In this document: positions 13,636 through 25,200 of the stretch, piece by piece
Position numbering within the stretch: the first letter of the stretch is position 1
How the letters are laid out: each line of letters begins with the position of its first letter
Source of the DNA: Linnemannia elongata
Lineage: Eukaryota; Mortierellomycota; Mortierellomycetes; Mortierellales; Mortierellaceae
Length of the DNA stretch: 64,000 nucleotides
NCBI GenBank assembly: GCA_036320915.1
Contig: JAXBDG010000008.1
Span: 744,001 to 808,000 of the forward strand
Direction of reading: 5' to 3'
The notes under the pieces: generated by a model
The model's input: only the letters and a program-made list of their open reading frames with translations
Databases searched by the model: none
Told to the model about the DNA's origin: nothing
Made by a program: the position numbers and the translations under genes

Positions 13636-15069
13636 TTATTTCGAAGCAGAACCAGCAGCAGCCTTGTTGAGTTCAGTTAAGCTGAGTTGTTGCGTGGCAG
13701 GTGTGAAGGTAGCAAAGAGTAAGTAGGAGGTGTGTCCGCGCTGTTCGACCGGCAAACGGGTTACGGCCACATTCTTGGGTTCGACGGATTCCCTGGGTTC
13801 AACAGAGTCGTCGGGAATGAACACGTCTGCGTGCGATCGAGAGTTGGGTGTCCCCACAGTCGACGGCGTGCTTGATCCCTGCGGTGAAAGATCGCCATCA
13901 TCCACGCGCGTCTTTTTCACCGTTGACTCTCCTTCCATATCCTCCTGATCCTGATCGGTACTGTTGCCACTGCTTTGCTCCTGCTCCTGCTGAAGACGAT
14001 CCTTGAATGATTCTCTCAGAACCCTTGGCAGCGCTCTCTTTCGTTTCTTTTCCGAAGCACGTTCCATCTCCAGCGCTTCATCAAGCGTTGAGATTTGCAG
14101 GATCCGGACCTCGTTGAATCGGATCAGACACTCGTACATCTGGATATCGACAAACCCTTGTTCGGTCAAGGCGGTCACAGTTTTGGAGATCTGCTCGATA
14201 CAGGGGCTGAAGGTACAGATCTTGCCGACTTTGTCCTGGCGGAAGGCTTGTTTTGCAGACGCGACAGCTTCCCATGGTGCTGGCAAGTCCAAAAACACTA
14301 TTTAGGTATCAAATAAGCAATCAGATGAAGCATTAATATGACGCGTAATATGGTCTTCTTTTTCGTCTGCACTTGAGTCTTACCTGCATCGACTTTGTTG
14401 ACCAATCCAAAGCCATTCTTGCAAACATCCCGACACTCAATCGTCACCAACTCCTCCAACCCATGCTCTTCAAACTCCTTTGTCGCCACCGCAACCCGCT
14501 CCTGGTGATACTCAAACGTATACAAATGCCCCGTCGGCGCAATCGTCCTCGCAATCGAATGCGAAAACGACCCCGATCCCGTTCCAGATTCAATCATGAC
14601 CTTGCCCGGTTTCAAATCCAAGTACGACATGATCAGCGAAATATCGGCAATGTACAGGATTTGTGTCCGATGAGGGAGGATGAGGGTCCAGAGTTCCGGG
14701 GTAGGGTAGAGGAGGAAGAGAAATCCACGACCGGTGTTGGAACCGAGTTTTGTCCCGTATTGGAGACCGATCATGTCAGCGTGTTTATAGTTCCCAAATT
14801 TGCAGCAGAATTCCTGGTCTTCCTGGATGCGGATCAGGATTAGGTTCTCTTTGCTCTAGTATGGTGATGATAAGTCAGATACACGAAGAGTATGTTGTTA
14901 GGGTAAGAAGAGTTGACCTTTAGAATGTAAAAGGAATGGGAGAGGAGAGAGGATGGTGTGAAAAGAGGCGGCAAGGAGAACTTGCCAGGTAGAGCACAAC
15001 GAGGTCGCCATTTTCGATGGTGTTGTTCTTCTTGTATGTCGCGAAGGTGTGTTTCGTTGCATGACTCAT
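13636..15069 (-). CDS. TRM61: tRNA (adenine-58-N1)-methyltransferase catalytic subunit Trm61
   Basis: Trm61 with Trm6 makes m1A58, required for initiator tRNA-Met stability. Three exons are read: 15069-14986, 14855-14384 and 14297-13636, giving 405 residues. Family marks are MSHATKHTFATYKKNNTIE at the start, GDLVVLYL, QYGTKLGSNTGRGFLFLLYP, the SAM loop MIESGTGSGSFSHSIA, HLYTFEYHQERV, and VFLDLPAPWEAV formed by splicing. Intron 1 uses a GC donor (GCAAGT), because no GT site joins in phase. A Glu/Asp/Lys-rich stretch of about 110 residues is inserted in the C-terminal part, near residues 270-380. Trm61 is not a known Trm112 client; its pairing here with TRM9 is positional. Confidence 0.93.
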
Positions 15070-15817
15070 TGTTGTCGAATGGGCTTTTCTTGTTGAGAGT
15101 TGTGATCAAACAGAACGCAAAGAAAAAAAAATAATTGAAAGAGTAAGGGAAGTGGCTGAGCTGAGCTCACTAGAGCTCAGAAGAGACCCATCCCATCACC
15201 ATGCGCCACCAATTTTTCAACAGGGTTCCGGTATCAATCACTCGGAATAATAACTGATCACCATCACCTCTGGGGCGAAGCCCCTCCTTTATGTTTGTTT
15301 ACAACAAGAGGTATGTTGACACCATCATCCCCTCTTTAGCAACACTCACACTTCGCCCAGCGTGTAACTCTGTCCATTCCCCCGCATTCTCTTTATCTCC
15401 TCCTCCCCCTTGTGTGTTCCTCTCTCTCTCTCTCATGCAATTTTTTTTCCAACAGAGCGAGACAGAGAGTGTGTTTAACCTGTGCGGAGTGGGTCATGTC
15501 ACACGGTCGGACAAGGCAGCGCAATTTTTTTTTTTGTTCTATTCCTCTCTTCCCGCTGGGGCCCAATATTCATTTCTCTCTTTTGTCCTCTTCCTTTTGT
15601 GTCCACCTTCTTCCTTTTCTTGTCCCTTCCTCTCCTCCTCTTCTCGTTCTTCTTTCTTCTTTTCTCTTTCTCTTTTCTTCTCTACTCATACCACACTTCT
15701 CGTTCTCCTACCTGCACCCCTACATATCCATTTCACACGCCCTTCTCTTTTTTACTCTCAACCACCACCACTCCTTCCTCTCTCCTTTTTACGCCACCTC
15801 CACCGCTGTCCTCAACT
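15070..15817. other. Divergent promoter region between TRM61 and the F-box gene
   Basis: The right 400 bases are a long C/T-rich leader before the F-box gene ATG at 15818. An ORF runs through it in frame, but its composition is pure leader-type (Ser/Phe/Leu only), so it was not accepted as coding. Confidence 0.5.
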
Positions 15818-17260
15818 ATGTCCATGGAAACCACCTCCCCCTCTTCACAGATCGTCAACGAACAGCCCACCGGCGTCCGGGAAACAACCTCAACTCCCAC
15901 TGTAACGATAATACCCTCTCCCTCTTCTACTTCTTCCTCCACCCTCAACGACGAACCGCTTGAGGACCTGTCCTTGCTCGACTTGTCCTCAGCTTCTCCC
16001 TCCTTTTCGGAGGCCAACCAGTCCACGTCGTCACCAACGCCTACTGTTGTCGTCGTCCACTCTTTAGTCTCTTCGACTGCAACGACAGAGTTGTCTGTGA
16101 CAGGAACGACTTCGTCATTATCAGCAGCACAAGCATCATCATCATCCACTACTACTGCCACTACCAACAGTACTACTCATACGACCTTACTCGCTAACTC
16201 AGTTAACAGCAGACCAGCATCACAACAACCTCTGTCAACAACTTCCTCAAAAACGTCGTCGCTGTCGACCACGCACTCTTCGAAGAACATCGACAAGAAT
16301 ACTCTTCCGCCCATGTACTCCTCGACTGGTACTTTTTTCACTACAACGACTGCGAGAATCGGCCAAGAAAAGGAAGAACGAGAGCCAAGAGAGCAAGAAA
16401 ACGACGAGAGCGACAGAAGAGACGAAGCCACCTCCACAATCGCCATCGCATCATCGGACTGCTGTTCACCCTCATCACCATCACCCTCTTTCCTTTCCCG
16501 CTCCTCCTTCGGTTCTCAACCATATCTACAATACCAACAGCAAGTACAGCTGCCGCCTCAACAGCAGCAACATCAATTGAAAACACAAACAGTCGTCAAC
16601 CTTCTAGATCTCCCAACAGAGATCCTCCAAGAGATCCTCTGCCGACTGACCGAACCCCGGAGCTTTATACGATCCTGCCGACAGATCCTGCAGTTCTCGA
16701 AATCACCTTCGCTGCGAGCGCGGTATCTTTGGCTTCGGCATGGGCCCGACCAAGTGTTGACCCGGAAAGTGGTCGAGCTGCACAAGTTGACGACGTCGAT
16801 TTTGACGGCTCCTGTGGCGTTGCTCTTGGTGGCCATGGGAGCCTCCTACCGCGATCCGGAAGAGTTTATGTAAGTTGTTTGTTGTCTAGAGAATCAAAGG
16901 GAAAAGGGGTGAAGGATAGGGAGAGGGAGGAAGAGGTGGGTGCGTGAGTAGAAGATTTTTTTTTGTTTTGCTGTTGTAGCGTATCAATCCTCTTGCACCA
17001 TTTGTTCCCCGGTTTGTGGATTCCACTCGTCCTTGTTTTTTCTTTCTTCGTCATTTGTCGATTTCATCCACCCCTGTTTACCTGTTCTCAAGTCTCTTTT
17101 CACTTGAAGCTATGTTCGGAATTGAACAGGGGTGATTGCAAACTGTAAAGGAAGTGGGATAGATGGTGAAAGATTCACCCATTGGCAAGGTGTACGTTGT
17201 ATAATTACATGGGGGCGTGAGTCTTTTTTTTTTTTTTTTTTTTGTGAAGAAGGTTATTGA

Positions 17261-17291
<31 letters not shown>

Positions 17292-20141
17292 TGATGGATG
17301 TGGATAGATGAACCCAAAAAAAGAGACCACCTGTCCTGCGCTTGCGCTTCTTTTGGAACAATCAGTCAAGGACAAGTGAGCAAGGGTGTGAGTGAGTGAA
17401 TGAGTGCAGGAAGAGTAAGGGAGGGTGGGGGATGGCTCGATTTCTGTTGGGCGGAGATCAAGGAGGCGATAACGAAGAGACAGAGAGAACCAACACACTT
17501 GATTTGCCCTTTGCTCCATTATGACCACATTCATATACATGCACCCTATGTCTTTGTTTGTTGTTGTTTGGATTTGGGATGGTCATCGCACATCCACCCA
17601 TTAGACGATAATTGTTAAATTGTTCAATTGTTTTGATGTTTGTTTATTGCTGTCCGTCTATCCTCCTTGAACGTTTTGACTGTAATGGGTTCATTCAGTT
17701 CAGTTCGTTGGTTAACAAGCCTGTTCTTCGAACAAGGTTATCAGACACAATCAGTTCCACCTCTGATTCATCATTCATTGCTCTCTCTCCAATCACGCTC
17801 CTTTCTTTCCATACTCATCCGATGATCCGATGGATACTCTCCTCCTCTCCCTTCTTTGTCATCAGTCCTTTTGCATTGTTTGCCGACCATGCTCCCTTAC
17901 TTGCTTGCTTCCCCTTTTGATATACACCCTTGGTCAATCAATCCAAACTCCATGACATGTCAGCCCACATGTATCCCTACATTCACGCATTTGCATGTTC
18001 ACCCGATCATGCCTGTGCACCACAAACAACTACGCAAACCCATCTTCGTGGGTGTACCCTATTTGCTCATTCTCCCTTTCTCCCTTCACTCTCCCTTCAT
18101 TTAGACCGAGCTACTGCACGCTCGGTCACTCACACTCACGCTTTCCTGACTCTTCTCATCCAACCCCCTTCCATTCATATCCCCATAAGCTCCCATTCAT
18201 CCCACTTGAAGCTACGCACGCCCAATTCGCAAAAAGAAACGAACCTGTTTTTACTCTCATCCCCTCCTCCTTCCCTCTCGCCTATGTTTCTCTTTTTTTA
18301 TTTTATTTTTTTTTTCCTTCTTTGTTCTTAAACTGACTTTTTACAACCTCATGCCTCACACTCACGCCAATTTAGATTTCGATGGGCATGCTCAAAGGGT
18401 CATGTAGACCTTGTCATGCAACTGTTGAAGAGCAAACCGGCTATCGATCTTGGATTCAGGTCTGATTGGTTCCTGCGTGAAGCTGCAAAGAATGGTCGAC
18501 AAAGTAAGTCCTGTCATGACCGAGACCACATACGACCACATCGACGACATAAAGTAATAACAAACATGAAGGATGGACAACCATGCGATGTAGACAAAGC
18601 AAACAAAGGAGAAATTCGTAGTCCGTCAAAAACTTGTCCAACTACGCCAACCATTTCAAACCAACTCAACTCAACCTAACCAACCAACCAACCAACCGAG
18701 GCATTGCGCACGTGGCGCAATTGGTGGGCTATTTTAACAATTTTTTGTTTTTTTCTTTGTGTCCATGTATCTCACATCCTTGTATCTTTTTCTTCTAAAC
18801 ATAGGTGTGGTGGCGACATTGTTGGCGCAACAGGATTACACACCATCAGAAAGCGGACTCAACAAAGCGTTTGAAGCGGCATACGAGCAATCATCCTGCG
18901 ACACCGTCAAGGCCCTCCTGGATTATGCGGAAGCTCGAGGAACGCTCCTGGAACAGGGATCAACACAATTCCACAGCGTCGTTCCATCCACCAGGAGAGC
19001 AAGGCGGGTCCTGGCAGGCGGCTTGTCGATCCAGAAGGATGCTGACAAGGCTTTACGATATGCGGTCCGCGGGAATGATATTGAGATGGTCAAGTTGCTC
19101 ATGGATTATGAAGCGGATGTGCATGCGTTTAATGAGGAGGCAGTCCTGGTCGCCGCTCAAAAGGGCCATGTGGAGATTTTGAAGTTGTTGATTCAGGCGG
19201 GTGCGGATATTGAGACTAAGGCTGGAGCGCCGTTGCGACAGGCTTCTGAGGGCGGGCATGCGGAGGCTGTTAGGGTATTGTGTGAGAGTGGAGCTGATAC
19301 TATGTGGGGCGGCTGTAGCGCACTCCGGAACGCAGCATCTCAAGGTACGGACAAGGGATGGGCACGCATGGCAAGGATATCTCTTTGTATGCCGCTGCTG
19401 TTTTCGGTTTCAGTCATCTCATAACTAACGGGATGACTTTTATTGCGCTCTGTGCTGATAGGATTTGACCAAATCATCGCGACACTTCTGGACCACGGGG
19501 CAAACGTCAACATCCACGAAGGAACACCACTCCAACTGGCATGCAAACACGGACACGAAGCTGCAGTAAGAGTCCTCCTCCGCTATGGAGCCAACCACCG
19601 CCTCGATGACGGCGCAGCCTACAAACTAGCCCTTGAAGCCAACAACGAGACCATCAATGTGCTATTGATTCAGGCGGAGACAGCAATGCGGGCGAAGGAA
19701 AGGGAACTGGAACGTATCTTGCAGCAGCAAGGGCCTATGTGGTTGGCACAACAGACTTGGTTCCCTGCCCATCATGCCCATGCACGGACGTTTTCGGAAC
19801 CCCATCTCCATCATGTTAGCGCGGCGTCGTTGGCATCGCTTGCAACTTCTTTGGCTACTTCTCCGTTGATGATGACTGGAAATGGGGGGATGTTTATCTC
19901 ACAGTCTGGGGTTTCAGGAGCAGGAGCAGGAGTAGGTGGCGTGAATATGGCAATGGGTGGAGGTGTTGGGAATGGTGTTACTGGACCCGAATTCCTGTCA
20001 AGGGGACACAAGAGGTATTACAGCCAGATGTCAAACCCGCTTTCGGTTGCTGATCTGTTCCGGTCGGGATCTGTGTGCGGACTCGTCGCGCTGGATGATG
20101 AGATTCGCGCCCGTCAGCGAAGTGAAAGCAATCGTCTCTAA
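15818..20141 (+). CDS. F-box and ankyrin-repeat protein
   Basis: Four exons are read: 15818-16869, 18376-18503, 18805-19344 and 19462-20141. They join in phase to 799 residues. Residues 1-260 are Ser/Thr-rich and disordered, with a poly-Gln patch. An F-box-like motif follows (NLLDLPTEILQEILCRL). The rest holds about eight ankyrin-type repeats, for example GNDIEMVKLLMDYEADVHAF, KGHVEILKLLIQAGADIET, GGHAEAVRVLCESGAD and HGHEAAVRVLLRYGAN. A Gly/Met/Ser-rich tail ends the protein. F-box proteins usually recruit substrates to SCF ubiquitin ligases, with the repeats as substrate binder. The substrate is unknown. Intron 1 is 1506 bases, far longer than the rest in the window. Confidence 0.85.
17224..17289. 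repeat. Poly(T) and (TG)n repeats in intron 1 of the F-box gene
   Basis: A run of 20 T (17224-17243) is followed by a TG dinucleotide run (about 17262-17289). They sit inside the 1.5 kb intron. Nothing else with coding or RNA character was seen in that intron. Confidence 0.75.
18683..18699. repeat. (CCAA)n short tandem repeat
   Basis: Four to five copies of CCAA lie in intron 2 of the F-box/ankyrin gene. It is a minor microsatellite. Confidence 0.6.
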
Positions 20142-20409
20142 GGAGTCCTGGTCCGCGCTTTTTTTTTTTTTTTTACAGCCAGACCCTTCTTCGTATATCC
20201 CCTTCATACATCGCCAACTCTAATGTTCCGAAGTACACTTTTTATTGTATATAGTTGTTTTTTTAGGCGAAGTGTCCTTTTCTCGTTTGATTTATTTTTT
20301 TCTTTTCAATAATGCTAGTTGTATGCGCGTTTTCATTGTTGTTAGTCGCAGGATACAAAGCATGCATTTGCACACCAGTGCGGAAAAGCGCCAATGCACA
20401 CCATCGGAG

Positions 20410-20446
<37 letters not shown>

Positions 20447-20937
20447 AAGAGAACCAAACTTGTAAAGAATTTGACCCCAATTTATGTTTGGTAAAGAGAA
20501 AGGAGGGACGCTTGTTGAAAATAGGAAAAAAAAAAAAAAAAAAAAAAGGAGGTGGTCGATATTTGGTGCCTATGCCCCATCACGGGGAAACGAAGATTTG
20601 AAAAAAAAAAAAAAAAAAAAAAAAAGCGCGCGAAGGGGGGCGGAAGGACGAAGGGATCCAGGCCTAACCAAGAACGGTTCGAGTCTATGCAGAAAACACA
20701 AGAAGGGATGAAGGTTGCAAATTCAGGAGACAAGACAGGATCAGCGACGAAGGAGTAAGAGGGAGGTGGGGAAGTCAAACCAGACAAAGTACCAAGGAAA
20801 AACCATACCGAAATGACGAGAGATTGAAATAGAGAAGTGAAATAAAGTGCGCGCTTGACCGGCAGGTATAAATGAATGAATGAAATGTATTTCTTAATGG
20901 CAATGACAATGGCGGCCAACCTATGAATTACGAGGCC

Positions 20938-21022
<85 letters not shown>

Positions 21023-22229
21023 ATTGTTATTGTTGTTATTGTTGTTGCTGGAGATCTGGGATAAATTCCTTTTACTCTGTCCGCACTGCAACTGCTCATG
21101 CGAAAGAAACGTGCGCCTCTTTGAGAATGGAGATGAAGATGACGAACTCGATTTTCTTACTTCTTTCTCTCGTGGCCGTCTTGGTTCCTCTTCCTTTCCG
21201 CTCTCTTCTTTTGTTTCCTTTTCTTCTTTTTTTCAACTTCTTTCACCTTCCTTCTTCCTTTCTATACATCGTTTTACCATTCCCCTTTTCGACCATCGTT
21301 TACGATTGCTATTACTGTTGGTGGATATTCTCTGACACAAGAGATCCCTACCTGCCGTGTTTCCCCTTTTCCTTCCTTCCTAGGTTTCGTCTCTACCAGT
21401 CGTTCCCGTGTTCCTTCTCCCTGTTGTGTGCCACCCTCACCAGTACCCTCAACCCCCTCTTCATTGTTTGAACTGGCAGGAACGAGCCCATACCCTCACC
21501 ATCCATCACTCCTTCAATTCATATCAAAATATCGGTATCATCAGCATTAACATTATCATCGTCACCCGTGTCATATTACATTTTCCTCCTTGCAACTGCT
21601 TCTTGCCTTCCCTTCTCTTTCTTCTTCCATCCTCGTCAAGTACGACAGTACCCTTCACCCACCGCTATCCTCGTTAAACCCTACCTAATACCCGCAATCA
21701 AGACACGACCACTCACCTACATTCAATCTCTCTCTCTCTACCTTGCATCCTCCAAAGCATCACTTTTCTCTCTCCCTCCCCTCAATCGCTTTCGACTTGT
21801 TTGGCATCTTTTCCACATCCTTTTTACTTCCTTCCCCTGCCTCTTTCTTCTCCTCCTGCCTCGAACATACACAAAAAACCACCGAACGCACGTTGTTTCT
21901 TCCTTCCTCTCCCTTTCCAGTCATTCCTGTGTATGCACAGTCTTTCGTTTACTCTGGGGCACCATCATTTTTTGAACTGAGAGACCATCGAACAATATAA
22001 CAGAAGCAGCAACAACGCCCTCCGCTCTGCCATCCTCCCTCTGTCGCCTTTGTTGTACCTTTGTCACTTTTCTTCGTTCCTTCTTTGCTCAACTCTCACT
22101 TCGGGAATTCATCGTCACACACCAAACTGGCAACCATAAACACTCGTCATTCGCCATCGCACACACACACTCTTCTTATCGCCTAACGATCACTCTCCGG
22201 TCCCACCTTTTCTTATTTATTGTTGACGG
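20142..22229. other. Long repeat-rich intergenic region
   Basis: No gene is supported in these 2.1 kb. The region contains A runs at 20412-20444 (33), 20526-20547 (22) and 20601-20625 (25), a large (GTT)n array, and then about 800 bases of C/T-rich sequence forming the leader of the subtilase gene. ORFs across the trinucleotide array encode only poly-Leu, poly-Cys or poly-Thr and are artefacts of the repeat. Confidence 0.55.
20938..21050. repeat. (GTT)n / (AAC)n trinucleotide microsatellite
   Basis: About 28 uninterrupted GTT units run from 20938 to about 21022. They are followed by imperfect units with GTTATT interruptions to about 21050. This is the largest pure trinucleotide array in the window and is likely length-variable between strains. 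Confidence 0.9.
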
Positions 22230-25200
22230 ATGAAGCATCATGGCAGATCAGGAGCAAGTCGTAGCAGTAGTTGTATCTATGTTGTACTCAGTGCAATATG
22301 GACCATGATGATGGTCCTGCAATCATTGACCGTTGCTGTTGTTGCAATGGATGTCATGAACCTCCCTCCTTCCCATATCGACCTCTGGTATGCATCTTCA
22401 TGTGTCGTTATTCAATTGATTCAGCTACACGAACAAACTTTTTTCCACGCACTGACACCAGAGAAACAATAATAATAAAAAACCTTAGCCCAGACGCATA
22501 CCTGTTCGAATTCATGAGCGAACCAGGAACCGCAGCAGCAGCCCAAGAAGCAAACCAGTTCAAGGCCAAACTTGCGTCCATGAAGAGCGCACACATTCGA
22601 CAGGAGTTTGGATTCCTCCTCAACGGGATCTCTGCCCAGGTGGCCGATCAAGATGAGTTGTTGGAGTTGATGGCCTCTCGTGTTCTCCGGACTGTCACAC
22701 CATTGGTACTTTTCTTGCATATAAATACGAATGCATCAGCGAAAGTCGATGTTAACGAGAGCAACCTTGGCTCAACCTCCTTGTTTTCGCCATCTTTGGA
22801 CATCCTTTCATCTTTTTATTATTATTTCATTTTCTTTCTCACACTCCTTCTCTCCTTCATTTACACGCTTGTTTTACCGTACTCTATTTAGACAATCGTT
22901 TCACCATCGGAGCAAGTTCAACCTAGACAGAATGCACTTGTCACCAGCGCGTAAGTGGGTCATTGTCTTTATCGCCTTGTTGTATTATATCTTTCCTATC
23001 ATTCCTGCCATTTTCTGTCGCGCAAAAAAAGGGCACTGGTATCTGATATACGTTGTTCTTTTTTTGTTTTATTTAATCCGCTTGTTACTGATAGGTTGAA
23101 CATGACGGGGGTGACCAGGGTCCATGCAGAGCTGGGATTGACTGGTCAGGGAGTCAAGGTCGGAATCATTGGTAAGAAATGAAAATTTTGTTTTGGGCGC
23201 AGTCATAATTCAAGTTCGAGGGTAAACAATTGTTTGTTACACCATGGCTCAGACTGACAAGCAATGTCCTCTTATTTTCATCTCGTTGTTGTGCATAGAT
23301 ACTGGGATCGATTATACCGTAAGCTATGAAATACCAATACTACTATCCTTTGTTAACGTTTGCATGCACCAGCTAGAGCACGCCAACTAATCTGCTCTTT
23401 TTTTTTCTGTGTTAAACTATTGATTGTAGCATCCGGCATTGGGCGGTTGTTTCGGAGCGGGATGCAGGGTTGCATATGGTTACGACTTTGTCGGGAATAA
23501 CTATACTGGCAAAAATACACCCGTCCCATCCTCGGATCCCATGGACTGTGCGGGGCATGGATCCCACGTTGCAGGAATCGTTGGTGCCTCGAATGATGTC
23601 GTCATGGGTGTTGCACCCAAAGGTACCATTTGAGGACTAAATAGTAACAAGCGATGAAGGTGTTTTCGATGTCTTGTATACTAACAACTACGTCGCACCA
23701 TTAATTTGTTGAAAATAATAGTGTTATTGGGAGCGTATCGCGTACTGGGATGCAACGGAAGCAGCAACGACGATGTGATCATTGCAGCACTGGAACGGGC
23801 TGCAAAGGACAAGATGGATGTTATCAACCTGTCGATTGGAGAACCCAATGGCTGGCCGGGAAACCCGGTGTCAAAGGCTATCAGTCGGATGCAGGGCAAG
23901 GGGATCATGGTCACCGTCTCGCAGGGAAACGAGAATACTCAAGGGCTGTTCAGTGCCAACTATGTTGCCATTGGGCGAGGTGTCTTGTCAGTTGCTTCGT
24001 TTATTAACACCAGGACCTTGCTCACTTACTTTACCATTCCTCTGGCACCTGGGCGATACTTTAGTAAGTGAAAAAGAGGAGTTTATGTCAAAGGTGTTTT
24101 TTTCAACAGCTGTTGCTAGCAGGAAAGATTTTGACAATTGTGTGCTTCTGCCTTTTGCTTGACGTGTAGTATTTAAGAGACCGGATCATCTTGGACTGGA
24201 CCGAAAACTACCGCTAGCGGCCCTATTAAACGGAACAGAACTCGGGACTGCTTGCGAGCCTATCCAGGAAGATATAACAGGGAAGGTCGTGCTGGCTCTT
24301 CGCGGTGGTTGCTTGTTCTCCGTGAAGGTACAAATACCATACGATACGACCTTATCTCCGACAGCCTTTCAGCTACAATTCCCAAGGTCGAGACACCACA
24401 ACTGACCTCACTTGCAATATTTTCTTTTCTCCTTTTCACGTTGTTACATAAAAAGGCACAAAACGCGTTAGCAAAGGGTGCAGCAGGAATCTTGTTTGTC
24501 AACAACCAGCCCGACTCGCTGACTACCGATATCAAGGACACAAAGATCTTGTCGGGAGTCATGTCGCAACGAGAGGGAAAACTCGTGTTTTCGTATCTGA
24601 AATCTATCCCGCCTCCAGCGGGAGGAAGAGGAAGCCTTACGGGAGAGACGACGGCGTCGTTCAGCGAAAACCCGACGGCGTTTGTTAACCCTGCGGGCGG
24701 GACCATGTCTCTGTTTAGTTCTTATGGACTTGACAACGAGCTTCATATCAAACCTGTAAGGCTACTTTTAGGGCAATGTATGCATAGAAATCAATGTTTA
24801 CTCCCGAATAGTGAGTGCTTTACTAAAACTCCTTTTTTTTTTTTACGATGTTAGGATATTGGCGCGCCAGGTGAAAATATCTACTCGACATGGTAAGGCT
24901 AATCACAACCTTTGTCAGTAACTTGCTTTTCCTTCCGTCTCGTACCAAGTGGAGCTAACAATTGTTTATTGTCTCGTTTTTTTTTGTTGGTTCAGGCCGG
25001 TGGTGAATGGGAGTTACACGACACTTTCAGGAACCTCGATGGCGAGTCCGCATCTTGCTGGAGCATTGGCGCTAGCTATTGAACGCTTACGGAACCTCAA
25101 CGCGAATGGAATAGGAGAAGAGAACGCGTCGTCCTCGTCACCGGCAACACCAACGCTTAATTTGACAGAAGCACATATTCAACGGATCTATGCGACATTC

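Noticed and set aside
15482..15817. In-frame extension of the F-box protein
   Set aside because: It is C/T-rich leader translated to Ser/Phe/Leu, like false extensions before many genes in this window.
20412..20625. Three A runs as tails of retroposed elements
   Set aside because: No flanking direct repeats and no box B ahead of the tails on the same strand were found.
20923..21111. ORFs of poly-Cys, poly-Leu or poly-Thr
   Set aside because: They are reading frames of the GTT microsatellite with no other coding sign.
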